From: Actinomadura rupiterrae
Lineage (GTDB): Bacteria > Actinomycetota > Actinomycetes > Streptosporangiales > Streptosporangiaceae
DNA length: 64,000 nt
Assembly (NCBI RefSeq): GCF_024172125.1
Contig: NZ_JAMZEA010000012.1
Coordinates: forward strand, 62,001 to 126,000
Direction: 5' to 3'
Shown piece after piece: positions 41,984 to 50,425 of this stretch. The position numbers and the translations under genes are program-made. The first letter of the stretch is position 1. The number at the start of each line of letters is the position of its first letter. Below the pieces are notes generated by a model, which did not search any database, was not told the DNA's origin, and saw nothing but the letters and a program-made list of their open reading frames with translations.

Positions 41984-43837
41984 ATGCCACCGCTCAGGTC
42001 ACGTACGGTCACCCACGGCAGGAACATGGCGGGCGCCCGCGCCCTCATGCGCGCCAGCGGCGTACAGCGCGAGGACTTCGGCAAGCCGATCGTCGCGGTG
42101 GCCAACAGCTTCACCCAGTTCGTCCCCGGGCACGTCCACCTGCGCGAGGTCGGCGACGTCGTCGCCGGCGCGGTGCGCGAGGCGGGCGGCGTGCCGCGCG
42201 AGTTCAACACCATCGCGGTGGACGACGGCATCGCGATGGGCCACGACGGCATGCTGTACTCGCTGCCGTCCCGCGAGCTGATCGCCGACGCGGTCGAGTA
42301 CATGGTCGAGGCGCACCGCGCGGACGCGCTGGTCTGCGTGTCCAACTGCGACAAGATCACGCCCGGCATGCTGCTGGCCGCGCTGCGGCTGAACATCCCC
42401 ACGGTGTTCGTGTCCGGCGGGCCGATGGAGGCGGGCAAGCCCGTCCAGGGCGTGCAGGGCGGGCACAAGCTCGACCTGATCGACCCGATGATCGCCGCCG
42501 CGAACGAGTCGGTCAGCGACGCCACGCTCGCCGAGATGGAGGAGAACGCCTGCCCGACCTGCGGGTCCTGCTCGGGCATGTTCACCGCCAACTCGATGAA
42601 CTGCCTCACCGAGGCGATCGGGCTCGCGCTGCCCGGCAACGGCACCGTCCTCGCCACGCACACCGCCCGCCGCCGCCTCTACGAGGACGCGGGCCGGACG
42701 GTCGTGGAGATCGCCAAGCGGTACTACGACGGGGACGACACGTCCGTGCTGCCGCTGAACATCGCGACCAAGGACGCGTTCGAGAACGCCATGGTGCTCG
42801 ACATCGCCATGGGCGGCTCGACCAACACGATCCTGCACCTGCTCGCCGCCGCGGTCGAGGGGCACGTCGACTTCGGGCTCAAGGAGATCGACGAGCTGTC
42901 CCGGCGGGTGCCGTGCATCTGCAAGCTCGCCCCGGCCACCGCGAAGTACCACGTCGAGGACTGCCACCGCGCCGGCGGCATCCCGGCGCTGCTCGGCGAG
43001 CTGGACCGCGCCGGGCTGCTGCACCGGACGGTCACCTCGGTCCACTCGTCCTCGCTGACCGAGCACCTCGCCAAGTGGGACGTCCGCTCCCCCGACGTGC
43101 TGCCGGAGGCGGTCGAGATGTTCCACGCCGCGCCCGGCGGCGTCCGCTCGACCTCGGCGTTCAGCCAGTCCGCGCGCTGGGACGACCTCGACCTCGACCG
43201 CGTGGACGGCTGCATCCGCGACGTCGAGCACGCCTACACCACCGACGGCGGCCTGGCCGTCCTGCGCGGCAACATCGCCGAGGACGGCGCGATCGTCAAG
43301 ACCGCCGGGGTCGAGGAGGAGCTCTGGACCTTCACCGGCCCCGCCGTCGTCTTCGAGTCGCAGGACGCGGCGGTCGAGGGCATCCTCGGCGGCAGGGTCA
43401 AGGAGGGCGACGTCGTCGTCATCCGCTACGAGGGGCCGCGCGGCGGGCCGGGCATGCAGGAGATGCTGTACCCGACCTCCTTCCTGAAGGGCCGCGGGCT
43501 CGGCAAGGCGTGCGCGCTGATCACCGACGGCCGGTTCTCCGGCGGCACGTCCGGGCTGTCGATCGGGCACGCCTCCCCGGAGGCCGCGGGCGGCGGCGTG
43601 ATCGCGCTCGTCCGCGACGGCGACCGGATCGTCATCGACATCCCGAACCGCGTGCTCCAGCTGGACGTCCCGGACGAGGAGCTGGCCGCGCGCCGCGAGC
43701 AGCTGCTCGCCGAGCTGGGCGGCTACCGCCCGCGCGACCGCGACCGCAAGGTCAGCGCCGCACTCCAGGCCTACGCCGCCATGGCCACGTCCGCCTCCAC
43801 CGGCGCCGCCCGCGACGTCACCCTCCTCAACCCCTGA
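41984..43837 (+). CDS. ilvD: Dihydroxy-acid dehydratase
   Basis: A 617-residue Fe-S dehydratase of the long (E. coli-like) type. Cluster ligands are in CVSNCDKITPGMLLAAL and in CPTCGSCSGMFTANSMNCL, with GHDGMLYSLPSREL before them and DGRFSGGTSGLSIGHASPEA near the end. It makes 2-keto acids for valine, isoleucine and pantothenate synthesis. AGAGG lies 5 bases before ATG 41984. It stands alone, with a very strong hairpin after the stop. Confidence 0.96.
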   Translation: MPPLRSRTVTHGRNMAGARALMRASGVQREDFGKPIVAVANSFTQFVPGHVHLREVGDVVAGAVREAGGVPREFNTIAVDDGIAMGHDGMLYSLPSRELIADAVEYMVEAHRADALVCVSNCDKITPGMLLAALRLNIPTVFVSGGPMEAGKPVQGVQGGHKLDLIDPMIAAANESVSDATLAEMEENACPTCGSCSGMFTANSMNCLTEAIGLALPGNGTVLATHTARRRLYEDAGRTVVEIAKRYYDGDDTSVLPLNIATKDAFENAMVLDIAMGGSTNTILHLLAAAVEGHVDFGLKEIDELSRRVPCICKLAPATAKYHVEDCHRAGGIPALLGELDRAGLLHRTVTSVHSSSLTEHLAKWDVRSPDVLPEAVEMFHAAPGGVRSTSAFSQSARWDDLDLDRVDGCIRDVEHAYTTDGGLAVLRGNIAEDGAIVKTAGVEEELWTFTGPAVVFESQDAAVEGILGGRVKEGDVVVIRYEGPRGGPGMQEMLYPTSFLKGRGLGKACALITDGRFSGGTSGLSIGHASPEAAGGGVIALVRDGDRIVIDIPNRVLQLDVPDEELAARREQLLAELGGYRPRDRDRKVSAALQAYAAMATSASTGAARDVTLLNP

Positions 43838-43850
43838 CCACCATCCCCCG

Positions 43851-43884
43851 AACGCCCGCCCGGACCCAGGTCCGGGCGGGCGTT
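43851..43884 (+). terminator. Terminator of ilvD
   Basis: AACGCCCGCCCGGACC (43851-43866) pairs perfectly with GGTCCGGGCGGGCGTT (43869-43884), a 16-base stem 14 bases after the stop. Confidence 0.85.
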
Positions 43885-44090
43885 CCGCATTCCGGACGCG
43901 CCCAGCCCGCGTCCTGGCGGTCCGCCGCACTGCGGAGCGCAAGCCCCCCGAACCAACCGCCCGGCCTAGACCCGAGCGGGCGTTCCGCATTCCGGACGCG
44001 CCCAGCCCGCATGCGGGCGTCCGACGCAGGGCGGAGCGCAAGCTTTCCGAACGCCCGGCCGGACGCAGGTCCGGGCGGGCGTTCGCGTTT
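43877..44090. repeat. Tandem 100-base repeat containing terminator arms
   Basis: CGTTCCGCATTCCGGACGCG occurs at 43881 and again at 43981, followed by the same CCCAGCCCGC. The unit carries one arm of the ilvD terminator, so a second, similar hairpin (AACGCCCGGCCGGAC / GTCCGGGCGGGCGTT) forms around 44050-44086. No gene lies in this 316-base gap. Confidence 0.8.
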
Positions 44091-44153
44091 TCGGCGTGAA
44101 AGCGGAGGGGGCGGTCGGTCAATACAGGGAGAGATCAACGGAAAGGACTCTCC

Positions 44154-47100
44154 TTGCGACCCATCAGATCCGGCGTGGCCGCCCTTGCGAGCGCGGCCGT
44201 CCTCGCCGCAGCGCTGACACCGCTCGGCGGTGCGGGCGCGTGGGCGGCGCCGCCGTCGCCCGTGCAGCCGCTGCCGAGCGGGAAGTCATGGCAGGTCACG
44301 CTGTTCACCGGGGACGTGGTGACCGTCCGGACGCGGAAGGGCGCGGTCCCGAGCGTGGGCGTGCGGCCCGGCGCGGACCGGCGGAACAAGGTCTTCAGCA
44401 CGTCGGTCCGGCCGGACGGGCACGTGGTCGTCGTGCCCGCCGACGTGGCGCGGCTGCGCGGGCGCGTCGTCGACCCGGCGCTGTTCGACGTGACGGCACT
44501 GATCCAGAACGGCCTGGACGACGCGCGCAGCCGCGAACTGCCGCTGATCGTGCAGCGGTCCGGGCGCTCGGTGGCGGCGGCGCTGCCGCAGGGGCGGCGG
44601 CTCGCCAGCCTCGACGCGGTGGCCGTCCGGCAGCCGAAGTCGGGGACCGGGCGCCTCGGACGCGCGCTCGCCGCAGCGCCGGGCGGCGACGCGTCCCACA
44701 TCTGGCTCGACCGGACCGTCCACACGACCCGCGCGCCGCAGGCGCCCGTCCCGGCCGCGGGCGCTCCGTCCGGTGCGGCGAAGCCGGGCCTCGACCGGAA
44801 CCTCACGCAGGTCGGGGCGCCGGTGGCGTGGAAGGCGGGCGCCACCGGGCGCGGCGTCAAGGTCGCCGTGCTCGACACCGGCGTGGACGCCACGCATCCG
44901 GACCTCAAGGGACGGATCGCCGAGAGCGCGAACTTCTCCACATCTCCCGACGTGAAGGACCGGTTCGGGCACGGCACGCACGTCGCGGCCATCGTGGCGG
45001 GCGGCGGGAACGCGTCCGGCGGGTCGCGCAAGGGCGTCGCGCCGGACGCGCGGCTGCTGGTCGGCAAGGTCCTGAACGACGACGGGCGGGCGCCGGAGTC
45101 GCAGCTCATCGCGGGCATGGAGTGGGCCGCCACCCGCGCGAAGATCGTCAACATGAGCATCGGCGGCGACACGACCGACGGCACCGACCCGCTCTCGGTG
45201 GCTCTGGACGGCCTGTCCAAGCGGAACGGCACGCTCTTCGTCGTCGCGGCGGGCAACGACGGCGCGATCGGCTCGGTCAACACGCCGGGCTCGGCCGACA
45301 CGGCGCTCACCGTGGGCGCGGTCGACGCGTCCGACCGGCTCGCGCCCTTCTCCAGCCGCGGCCCGCGCGCCGGACGGACGGCAGCCAAGCCCGAGCTCGT
45401 CGCGCCGGGCGTGGACATCGTCGCCGCCCGGGCGACCGGGACGTCCCTCGGCCGGATCATCTCGGCCCGGTACACCGCGCTGAGCGGCACGTCCATGGCC
45501 ACGCCGCACGTCGCGGGCGCCGCGGCGCTGGTCGCGCAGAAGCATCCGGGCTGGGGTGGCGACCAGCTCAAGGCGGCCCTCGTCGGGTCGGCCGCCACGG
45601 CGAAGGACCGGGACGCCTACGAGGTCGGCGCCGGACGGCTCGACGCGGGCGCCGCGGTGACCGCGCCGCTGCTGTCGCGGCAGGCCGTCCCGCATCTGGG
45701 CACGTCAGCGTTCCCGGCACATCCGGCATTGGGGACGAAGCTGGCATGGAGCGCGCCGGGCAAGGCGGTGACGGCGAGCCTGTCCGTCACGGTCACCGAC
45801 CGGCAGGGCCGCACGGTCGCCGGGGCCGCGAAGCTGTCGGCGACGCGGCTCGCGATCCCGGCCGGAGGCACCGCGACCGCGCAGCTGACCGTAAAGGTGC
45901 CACGTCCGGGGCTCTACGCGGCCGAGGTGACCGCCACGGGCGGCGGGCACAGCGCGCGGACGCCCGTCACGTTCGCCGTCGAGGCCCCGAGCCACACCGT
46001 GACGGTGGTCGGCAAGCCGATCCCGGGCACGGCCGCGAAGGACTACAGCGGGTCGGCGTCGGTCGTGAACCTCGACGACGTCGCGCAGTTCGCGCAGGGC
46101 GTGGACGTCCCGGCGGATGGCGGCACCAAGGTCCGCGTTCCGGACGGCCGTTACAGCGTGATCGGCAGCGTGGGCGACTCCCGGTCCGACCTCATGCGGA
46201 CGGCCCTCGCCGGCACGCCCGAAATCACCGTGGACCGGGACGTCACGGTCACTCTCGACGGCACCGCCGCGCGGCCGTTCGGCGCGAGCGTCCAAGGCGT
46301 CGCGACGAAGACCGCGATGTCGTCACTGTCGGTCGTCCGGTCGTTCCGGCAGGGCATCATCGCGGACGGCGTCTACACCGCGGACAGCCTGCCCGGCCAG
46401 GTGTTCGCACAGCCCATGCCAGGCCGCCTCACCACCGGGTCGATCACCACGGCCACCGGGTTCCGGCTGACCGCTCCCGGCGCGGTGTACGACCTGTTCT
46501 ACCCGCGTCCCGGCGGCGTGCCCGCCGATGCGTCGCACGTCGTCACGCCCGCCGAGCAAGCGAAGATGGCCCGGATCGACCAGCGGTTCGCAGCCCTGGA
46601 CGGCGACACCTCGAAGCCGGTTTCGGACGTCCGGTACGCGCTGGCTCCGAACGCTCCGCTGTCCGTCGGCTTCCAGGCCGGATCGGAGGTTCCGTCCGGC
46701 ACGACGCGGACCGACTACGTCAGCGCGAGCCCCGGCGTGCTCTGGATGCACGAGGCGTTCCCGCGGGCCGTCGCGGACGGCGGCTGGGGCGACCTGGGCG
46801 ACTTCGCCGAGCTGAAGCCCGGCTCCCGCGCCGCCGAGACGTGGGGCCGCCAGCCGTTCCGGCCCGGACCGTACTCGGGTACGGGCCACTCCGAAAGCGG
46901 CTGCGCCCCGGCGCCGTCCCTGCGGACGAGCGGGAACGTGCACGTCCACCTGGTGGACCTCCAGGTTCGCCGGGACGGCTTCGACTGCGACATGATCCCG
47001 ACGCTGAAGCACACCATGACGCTCAGCGAGGGGACGCGCCGCATCGGCCAGGTCGCCTCGGCGGCGGCGGACTTCCCCGTCCCGGCGCGCGCCGCGACCT

Positions 47101-47525
47101 TCACGCTGCGCTACGAAACCGACTCGTCGTCGGTTCTGCAGGTCTCGCCCCGGACGTCCACGACCTGGACGTTCCGGTCCGGTGTGCCGTCAGGGACGTC
47201 ATCCGAGCGGCTGCCGCTGCTGCTGGTCGACTACGACCTCAGCCTCGACCTGCGCAACCAGCCGACCGGCGCGCCCGCGACGTTCACCGTCGCGCGGATG
47301 GCGGGCTCGGCCCGCGCGACGGCGACGGGCTTGGCGGTCGAGAGGTCCGTGGACGGCGGCAAGACCTGGCACGCGGCGACCGTCCGCGCGCTCGGCGGCG
47401 GGAAGTTCTCCGCCGCGCTGCCGAAGCCGGCCGCGGGCGGCTCGCTGTCGCTCCGCGTGACCGCGCGGGACTCGGGCGGCAGCTCCGTCCGGCAGGAGAT
47501 CATCTCCGCCTACCGGCTGCGCTGA
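44154..47525 (+). CDS. Secreted subtilisin-like serine protease (S8)
   Basis: An 1123-residue exported protease. A signal peptide (residues 1-31, ending ...GAGAWAAP) is followed by a long propeptide region and the catalytic domain near residues 220-500: Asp in VAVLDTGVDATHPD, His in FGHGTHVAAIVAGG and Ser in LSGTSMATPHVAGAAAL. About 600 C-terminal residues appear to be beta-rich domains, with four or so cysteines late in the chain. The TTG start at 44154 follows AAAGGA by 6 bases. It is a large actinomycete-type extracellular peptidase. It is monocistronic. Confidence 0.92.
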   Translation: MRPIRSGVAALASAAVLAAALTPLGGAGAWAAPPSPVQPLPSGKSWQVTLFTGDVVTVRTRKGAVPSVGVRPGADRRNKVFSTSVRPDGHVVVVPADVARLRGRVVDPALFDVTALIQNGLDDARSRELPLIVQRSGRSVAAALPQGRRLASLDAVAVRQPKSGTGRLGRALAAAPGGDASHIWLDRTVHTTRAPQAPVPAAGAPSGAAKPGLDRNLTQVGAPVAWKAGATGRGVKVAVLDTGVDATHPDLKGRIAESANFSTSPDVKDRFGHGTHVAAIVAGGGNASGGSRKGVAPDARLLVGKVLNDDGRAPESQLIAGMEWAATRAKIVNMSIGGDTTDGTDPLSVALDGLSKRNGTLFVVAAGNDGAIGSVNTPGSADTALTVGAVDASDRLAPFSSRGPRAGRTAAKPELVAPGVDIVAARATGTSLGRIISARYTALSGTSMATPHVAGAAALVAQKHPGWGGDQLKAALVGSAATAKDRDAYEVGAGRLDAGAAVTAPLLSRQAVPHLGTSAFPAHPALGTKLAWSAPGKAVTASLSVTVTDRQGRTVAGAAKLSATRLAIPAGGTATAQLTVKVPRPGLYAAEVTATGGGHSARTPVTFAVEAPSHTVTVVGKPIPGTAAKDYSGSASVVNLDDVAQFAQGVDVPADGGTKVRVPDGRYSVIGSVGDSRSDLMRTALAGTPEITVDRDVTVTLDGTAARPFGASVQGVATKTAMSSLSVVRSFRQGIIADGVYTADSLPGQVFAQPMPGRLTTGSITTATGFRLTAPGAVYDLFYPRPGGVPADASHVVTPAEQAKMARIDQRFAALDGDTSKPVSDVRYALAPNAPLSVGFQAGSEVPSGTTRTDYVSASPGVLWMHEAFPRAVADGGWGDLGDFAELKPGSRAAETWGRQPFRPGPYSGTGHSESGCAPAPSLRTSGNVHVHLVDLQVRRDGFDCDMIPTLKHTMTLSEGTRRIGQVASAAADFPVPARAATFTLRYETDSSSVLQVSPRTSTTWTFRSGVPSGTSSERLPLLLVDYDLSLDLRNQPTGAPATFTVARMAGSARATATGLAVERSVDGGKTWHAATVRALGGGKFSAALPKPAAGGSLSLRVTARDSGGSSVRQEIISAYRLR

Positions 47526-47667
47526 CGCGCGTCCGGCAGACCGTTCCCCCGGGGGTAGGCGGTGGCATTACGTCCGACGTCATCGCCTGCTCCCGGGTCC
47601 GCCGGGCAGACTAAAGATCATCAACCGGGCGCACCGGGCGTCCGGGAGGAGAACCGAGGAGCACGCC

Positions 47668-48024
47668 ATGCCCGCCGCCTACGCCATCGCCCGCATGTAC
47701 CCGCCCGCGCGCCTGCACGACGACGTCCTGGAGTACATGGAGCGCATCCAGGAGACCATGGACCCGTTCGGCGGCCGGTTCCTGGTGCACGGCGGCGTCC
47801 CGGACGTGAAGGAGGGCGACTTCCCCGGCGTCGTGGTCATCATCGGCTTCCCGGACGCGGACGCCGCCCGCGCCTGGTACGCCTCGGACGCCTACGTCGC
47901 GATCATGGCCAAGCGCAGCGACCACATCCCCAGCGACCTGTTCCTCGTCGAGGGCGTGGACGCCGACTACGACATCAGCAAGACCGCCGCCGAGCTGCGC
48001 CGCCTCCGCGACAGCGCCGAGTGA
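47668..48024 (+). CDS. DUF1330-domain protein
   Basis: A 118-residue protein. GGFPxxxx-like core motifs of DUF1330 are present: RFLVHGGVPDVKEGDFPG, VVIIGFPDADAARAWYASDAY, and LVEGVD. The dimeric alpha-beta barrel family is usually of unknown function. GAGGAG lies upstream of ATG 47668. It stands alone, and a 16-base repeat array begins at its stop codon. Confidence 0.85.
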   Translation: MPAAYAIARMYPPARLHDDVLEYMERIQETMDPFGGRFLVHGGVPDVKEGDFPGVVVIIGFPDADAARAWYASDAYVAIMAKRSDHIPSDLFLVEGVDADYDISKTAAELRRLRDSAE

Positions 48025-48100
48025 CCGCGCCGCGGCCGGCCACGCGGCGGCCCAACCACGCCGCGGCCCGAGCGCGCGGCGGCCCGAGCACGCGGCGGGA
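48022..48100 (+). repeat. 16-base repeats starting at the DUF1330 stop codon
   Basis: TGACCGCGCCGCGGCCGG includes the stop. It is followed by CCACGCGGCGGCCCAA, CCACGCCGCGGCCCGA, GCGCGCGGCGGCCCGA and a partial fifth unit. Confidence 0.75.
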
Positions 48101-48115
48101 GGGTGGACGGGCGAC

Positions 48116-48142
48116 GGGCCCCGGACATCGCGTCCGGGGCCC
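48116..48142. terminator. Bidirectional terminator between DUF1330 and fmdB-like genes
   Basis: GGGCCCCGGAC (48116-48126) pairs perfectly with GTCCGGGGCCC (48132-48142) around ATCGC, between two converging genes. Confidence 0.8.
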
Positions 48143-48158
48143 GGCCCTTGCGTCCGGA

Positions 48159-48374
48159 TCAGGAGCAGCAGCCCCCGCCGCAGCAGCCACCGCCCCCGCC
48201 GCCCGAGCGCGGGGCGGGCGCGGACGCCTGCCCCGTCACCGCGACGGTGGACAGCAGCTTGACGGTGTCGTCGTGGCCCTCCGGGCAGGGGGCCGGGTCG
48301 GACGCCTGGATCATCGGTCGCGAGACCTCGAAGGTCGAACCGCACGCGCGGCAGCGATAGTCATACCGTGGCAC
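48159..48374 (-). CDS. FmdB-family zinc ribbon protein
   Basis: A 71-residue protein beginning with MPRYDYRCRACGSTFEVSRP, the FmdB/CxxC zinc-ribbon start, then APCPEGHDDTVKLLSTVAV. The second zinc knuckle is Cys plus His rather than CxxC. The tail is Gly/Cys-rich (GGGGGGCCGGGCCS). TATCCT lies 6 bases before GTG 48374 and no ribosome site is evident, so the transcript is probably leaderless. Family members are regulatory or accessory proteins; the specific role is unknown. Confidence 0.87.
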   Translation of the reverse strand: MPRYDYRCRACGSTFEVSRPMIQASDPAPCPEGHDDTVKLLSTVAVTGQASAPAPRSGGGGGGCCGGGCCS

Positions 48375-48408
48375 CCGACCAGGATACGTGGGCCCGCCCG
48401 TTCCCGTC

Positions 48409-48590
48409 GCGGGGTCAGGCGGCGGGTTCGGCAGCGCGGGCCGAGCCGGGACGGCAGCGCGGGCCGAGCCGGGACGGCAGCGCGGGCCGAGCCGGGACGG
48501 CAGCGCGGGCCGCGTGCGCTGGACGGTGCCGGGCGGCGAGGTCAGGCGGCAGGTCAGGTGGGCGGACGCGGGGTCAGGCGGCGGGTTCGG
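48409..48590. repeat. 23-base repeats and a copy of the HNH gene 3' end
   Basis: GGCAGCGCGGGCCGAGCCGG plus GAC (23 bases) occurs in three exact copies at 48430-48498 and a partial fourth. CGGGGTCAGGCGGCGGGTTC occurs at 48411 and again at 48569, where it carries the HNH endonuclease stop codon, so the gene's last codons are duplicated next to the array. Confidence 0.8.
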
Positions 48591-49083
48591 TGACGTAGGG
48601 GGCCCACTGGGGGTCGCCGTCGTGGACGATGCCGATCAGCCGCCAGTGCGCGCCGCGCGGCACGCCGGGCGTGATCGGGAGCGTCCAGCCGAGCTCGTCC
48701 AGCAGCCGGTCGGCCTTGCGGTGGTTGCAGTTCTGGCAGCACGCGACGCAGTTCTCCCAGACGTGCTTGCCGCCTCTGCTGCGCGGTTGCACGTGGTCGA
48801 TGGTCTCGGCGCGGCGGCCGCAGTAGACGCAGCGGAAGTTGTCGCGGCGCATCAGGGCCGTCCGGGTCAGGGGGACGCGGGTGCGGAACGGGATGCGCAC
48901 GTACCGGCGGAGCCGGATCACGGAGGGGACCTCCACCGTCAGGGCGGCGGAGTGGAGGAGGGCGCCGGAGGTGTCCTGGTGGACGATCTCGGCCTTGTCC
49001 CGGAGGACGAGGACGACGGCGCGGCGGAGCGGGAGCGTGGTCAGGGGTTCGTAGGTCGCGTTGAGCAGCAGGACCTGGCGCAT
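48574..49083 (-). CDS. HNH endonuclease
   Basis: A 169-residue protein. The HNH core reads FRCVYCGRRAETIDHVQPRSRGGKHVWENCVACC followed by QNCNHRKADRLL, with two CxxC zinc pairs and the His of the beta-beta-alpha-metal site. The N-terminus starts MRQVLLLNATYEPLTTLPLR, a common actinobacterial form. GGAGG lies 7 bases upstream of ATG 49083. It is coupled to a tiny upstream gene. A free-standing DNA nuclease of unknown target; no intein or intron is visible nearby. Confidence 0.9.
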   Translation of the reverse strand: MRQVLLLNATYEPLTTLPLRRAVVLVLRDKAEIVHQDTSGALLHSAALTVEVPSVIRLRRYVRIPFRTRVPLTRTALMRRDNFRCVYCGRRAETIDHVQPRSRGGKHVWENCVACCQNCNHRKADRLLDELGWTLPITPGVPRGAHWRLIGIVHDGDPQWAPYVTEPAA

Positions 49084-49220
49084 CAGACGGCCTCCGCCGG
49101 CTCGGAGGCGGCCGTCACCGTGCGATCGGCAGTGCGTTCCTTCGCCTCGGCGGGCGCGCGGCTCGCGCGCGCCCCGGCCCGAGGCCCGAGTATCGTCTCC
49201 GGCACCTGTGCACCCGCCAT
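49083..49220 (-). CDS. Small 45-residue ORF coupled to the HNH gene
   Basis: Starting at ATG 49220 the minus strand encodes MAGAQVPETILGPRAGARAS and continues to residue 45, rich in Ala, Arg and Glu. A strong GGGGAGG site lies 5 bases upstream. Its TGA shares its A with the ATG of the HNH endonuclease, typical of translational coupling. No family was recognised. It may be a leader peptide or a small partner protein, or its translation may only drive the HNH gene. Confidence 0.6.
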   Translation of the reverse strand: MAGAQVPETILGPRAGARASRAPAEAKERTADRTVTAASEPAEAV

Positions 49221-49523
49221 GAGGACCTCCCCAGGGGCGTTTCCGGTCCGTCCTTTACCGACCTGGCGTCACTGCCCTGCCGGGGGCGGGCGGGCCGCGA
49301 CAGCCGGCCGTGACGGCCGGCCCGCAATCAGTGTGGCCCCTGAGCTGGCCGCCCGCTACCCCCTTTAATCCCCACGAAGGCGCCGGTTCGAACCGGAACG
49401 GGCCTCGTGGCGACGCGAAAATCCTTGCGCCGCAGGGCCTGCGGCCGCCTCGCCGCACCACCGCGGACGGACCGGACGGGCCCGAGAAGCCGGTCCGATC
49501 CGTCCGTCACGGCGCGTGTCCGG
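49221..49523. other. Intergenic region with a palindrome
   Basis: No gene is supported. CCGGTTCGAACCGG (49383-49396) is a perfect 14-base palindrome. GGGCCGCGACAGCCGGCCGT and GACGGCCGGCCC near 49293-49323 form a further GC-rich inverted repeat that could end the DUF11-like or HNH leader transcripts. Confidence 0.4.
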
Positions 49524-50297
49524 TCAGCCCTGCGGCGGGATCATGGCGGGCGCCGCCTGGTGGGTCCGGCCGCTCGTCGCGGCCTTGCCGGACGACGCCG
49601 CCTGGCTCTTGGGCGCGGCCGGGGCCTTCGGCGCTTCCGGCGCGGCCTGCTGGTTCGGCGCAGCCTGCTGCTCGGGAGCGGCCTGCTGGTCCGGCGCGGC
49701 CTGCTGGTTCGGTGCAGCCTGCTGCTCGGGAGCGGCCTGCTGGTTCGGCGCGGCCTTCGCGTCGGGCGCGGTCTGGGCGTCCGGCGCGACCTGCTGCTCC
49801 GGCGCGGCCTGCCCGTTCGGCGCGGCCTGCTGGCCCGGCGCGGCCTGCTCGCCCGGCGCGCTCGTGCCCGCCGGCACCTGCCGCTCCTGCCAGGTGACCC
49901 GGCCGTTGATCTGGATGGACCCGCGCGTGTTGGACGGGACGGCCGCGGTGAGCGCGCCCCTGGTCGTCGCGCCCGCCGCGAGCCTGCCGTAGGCGCAGCG
50001 GACCGTGGATGCGAGCACCTTGCACTGCGGCGAGACCTTCGCGACCTTGAGCTGCGGCGTGATCCTGTGCGTGAGGACGACGTTGTCCACGTTCTGGGCG
50101 CCCAGGTTGCGGAGCGTCCAGTTCCAGGTCACCGAGTCGCCCGCCCGCGCGACCTCCGGCGCGGAGTAGGCGAACTCGACCTTCCCCGCCGGAGCCGGCG
50201 CCGGCTCGGCCTGCGCCGCCGGCACGGACGCCAGCAGCGAGGCGCCGAGCAGGGCTCCGCCCAGGACGGTGGTGCGCGCGGCGATGGACTTGTTCAT
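49524..50297 (-). CDS. Secreted DUF11-like protein with hexapeptide repeats
   Basis: A 257-residue exported protein. A signal peptide covers residues 1-30 (ending SVPAAQAEP). Residues 40-135 form a beta-sandwich like the DUF11/CARDB domains (RAGDSVTWNWTLRNLGAQNVDNVVLTHRI). The rest is about sixteen AAPxQQ-type hexapeptides and a final PAMIPPQG. GGGGGGA lies upstream of ATG 50297. It is probably a surface or matrix protein; no LPXTG or anchor is visible. The function is unknown. Confidence 0.8.
   Translation of the reverse strand: MNKSIAARTTVLGGALLGASLLASVPAAQAEPAPAPAGKVEFAYSAPEVARAGDSVTWNWTLRNLGAQNVDNVVLTHRITPQLKVAKVSPQCKVLASTVRCAYGRLAAGATTRGALTAAVPSNTRGSIQINGRVTWQERQVPAGTSAPGEQAAPGQQAAPNGQAAPEQQVAPDAQTAPDAKAAPNQQAAPEQQAAPNQQAAPDQQAAPEQQAAPNQQAAPEAPKAPAAPKSQAASSGKAATSGRTHQAAPAMIPPQG
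49632..49866 (-). repeat. 18-base coding repeats in the secreted protein gene
   Basis: About a dozen 18-base units encode Gln-Gln-Ala-Ala-Pro-(Glu/Asn/Asp) variants. The exact reading differs at the sixth residue of each unit. Confidence 0.75.
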
Positions 50298-50425
50298 GGG
50301 TGTTCCCCCCGGTGGATGTTCTCCAGTGATCACCAACCGTTCTACCGATGTCACCGTGCGTATACACCTCGGGACACGGAAATGATCTCGGATCGGGTGG
50401 CGGTCCGGGTGAATACAGTGCTCGC

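Noticed and set aside
49335..49404. tRNA-like stretch containing GGTTCGAACC and apparent acceptor pairing
   Set aside because: The T-stem does not pair in the canonical register, the anticodon stem would be C against C, and the GGTTCGAACC is better seen as part of a 14-base palindrome.
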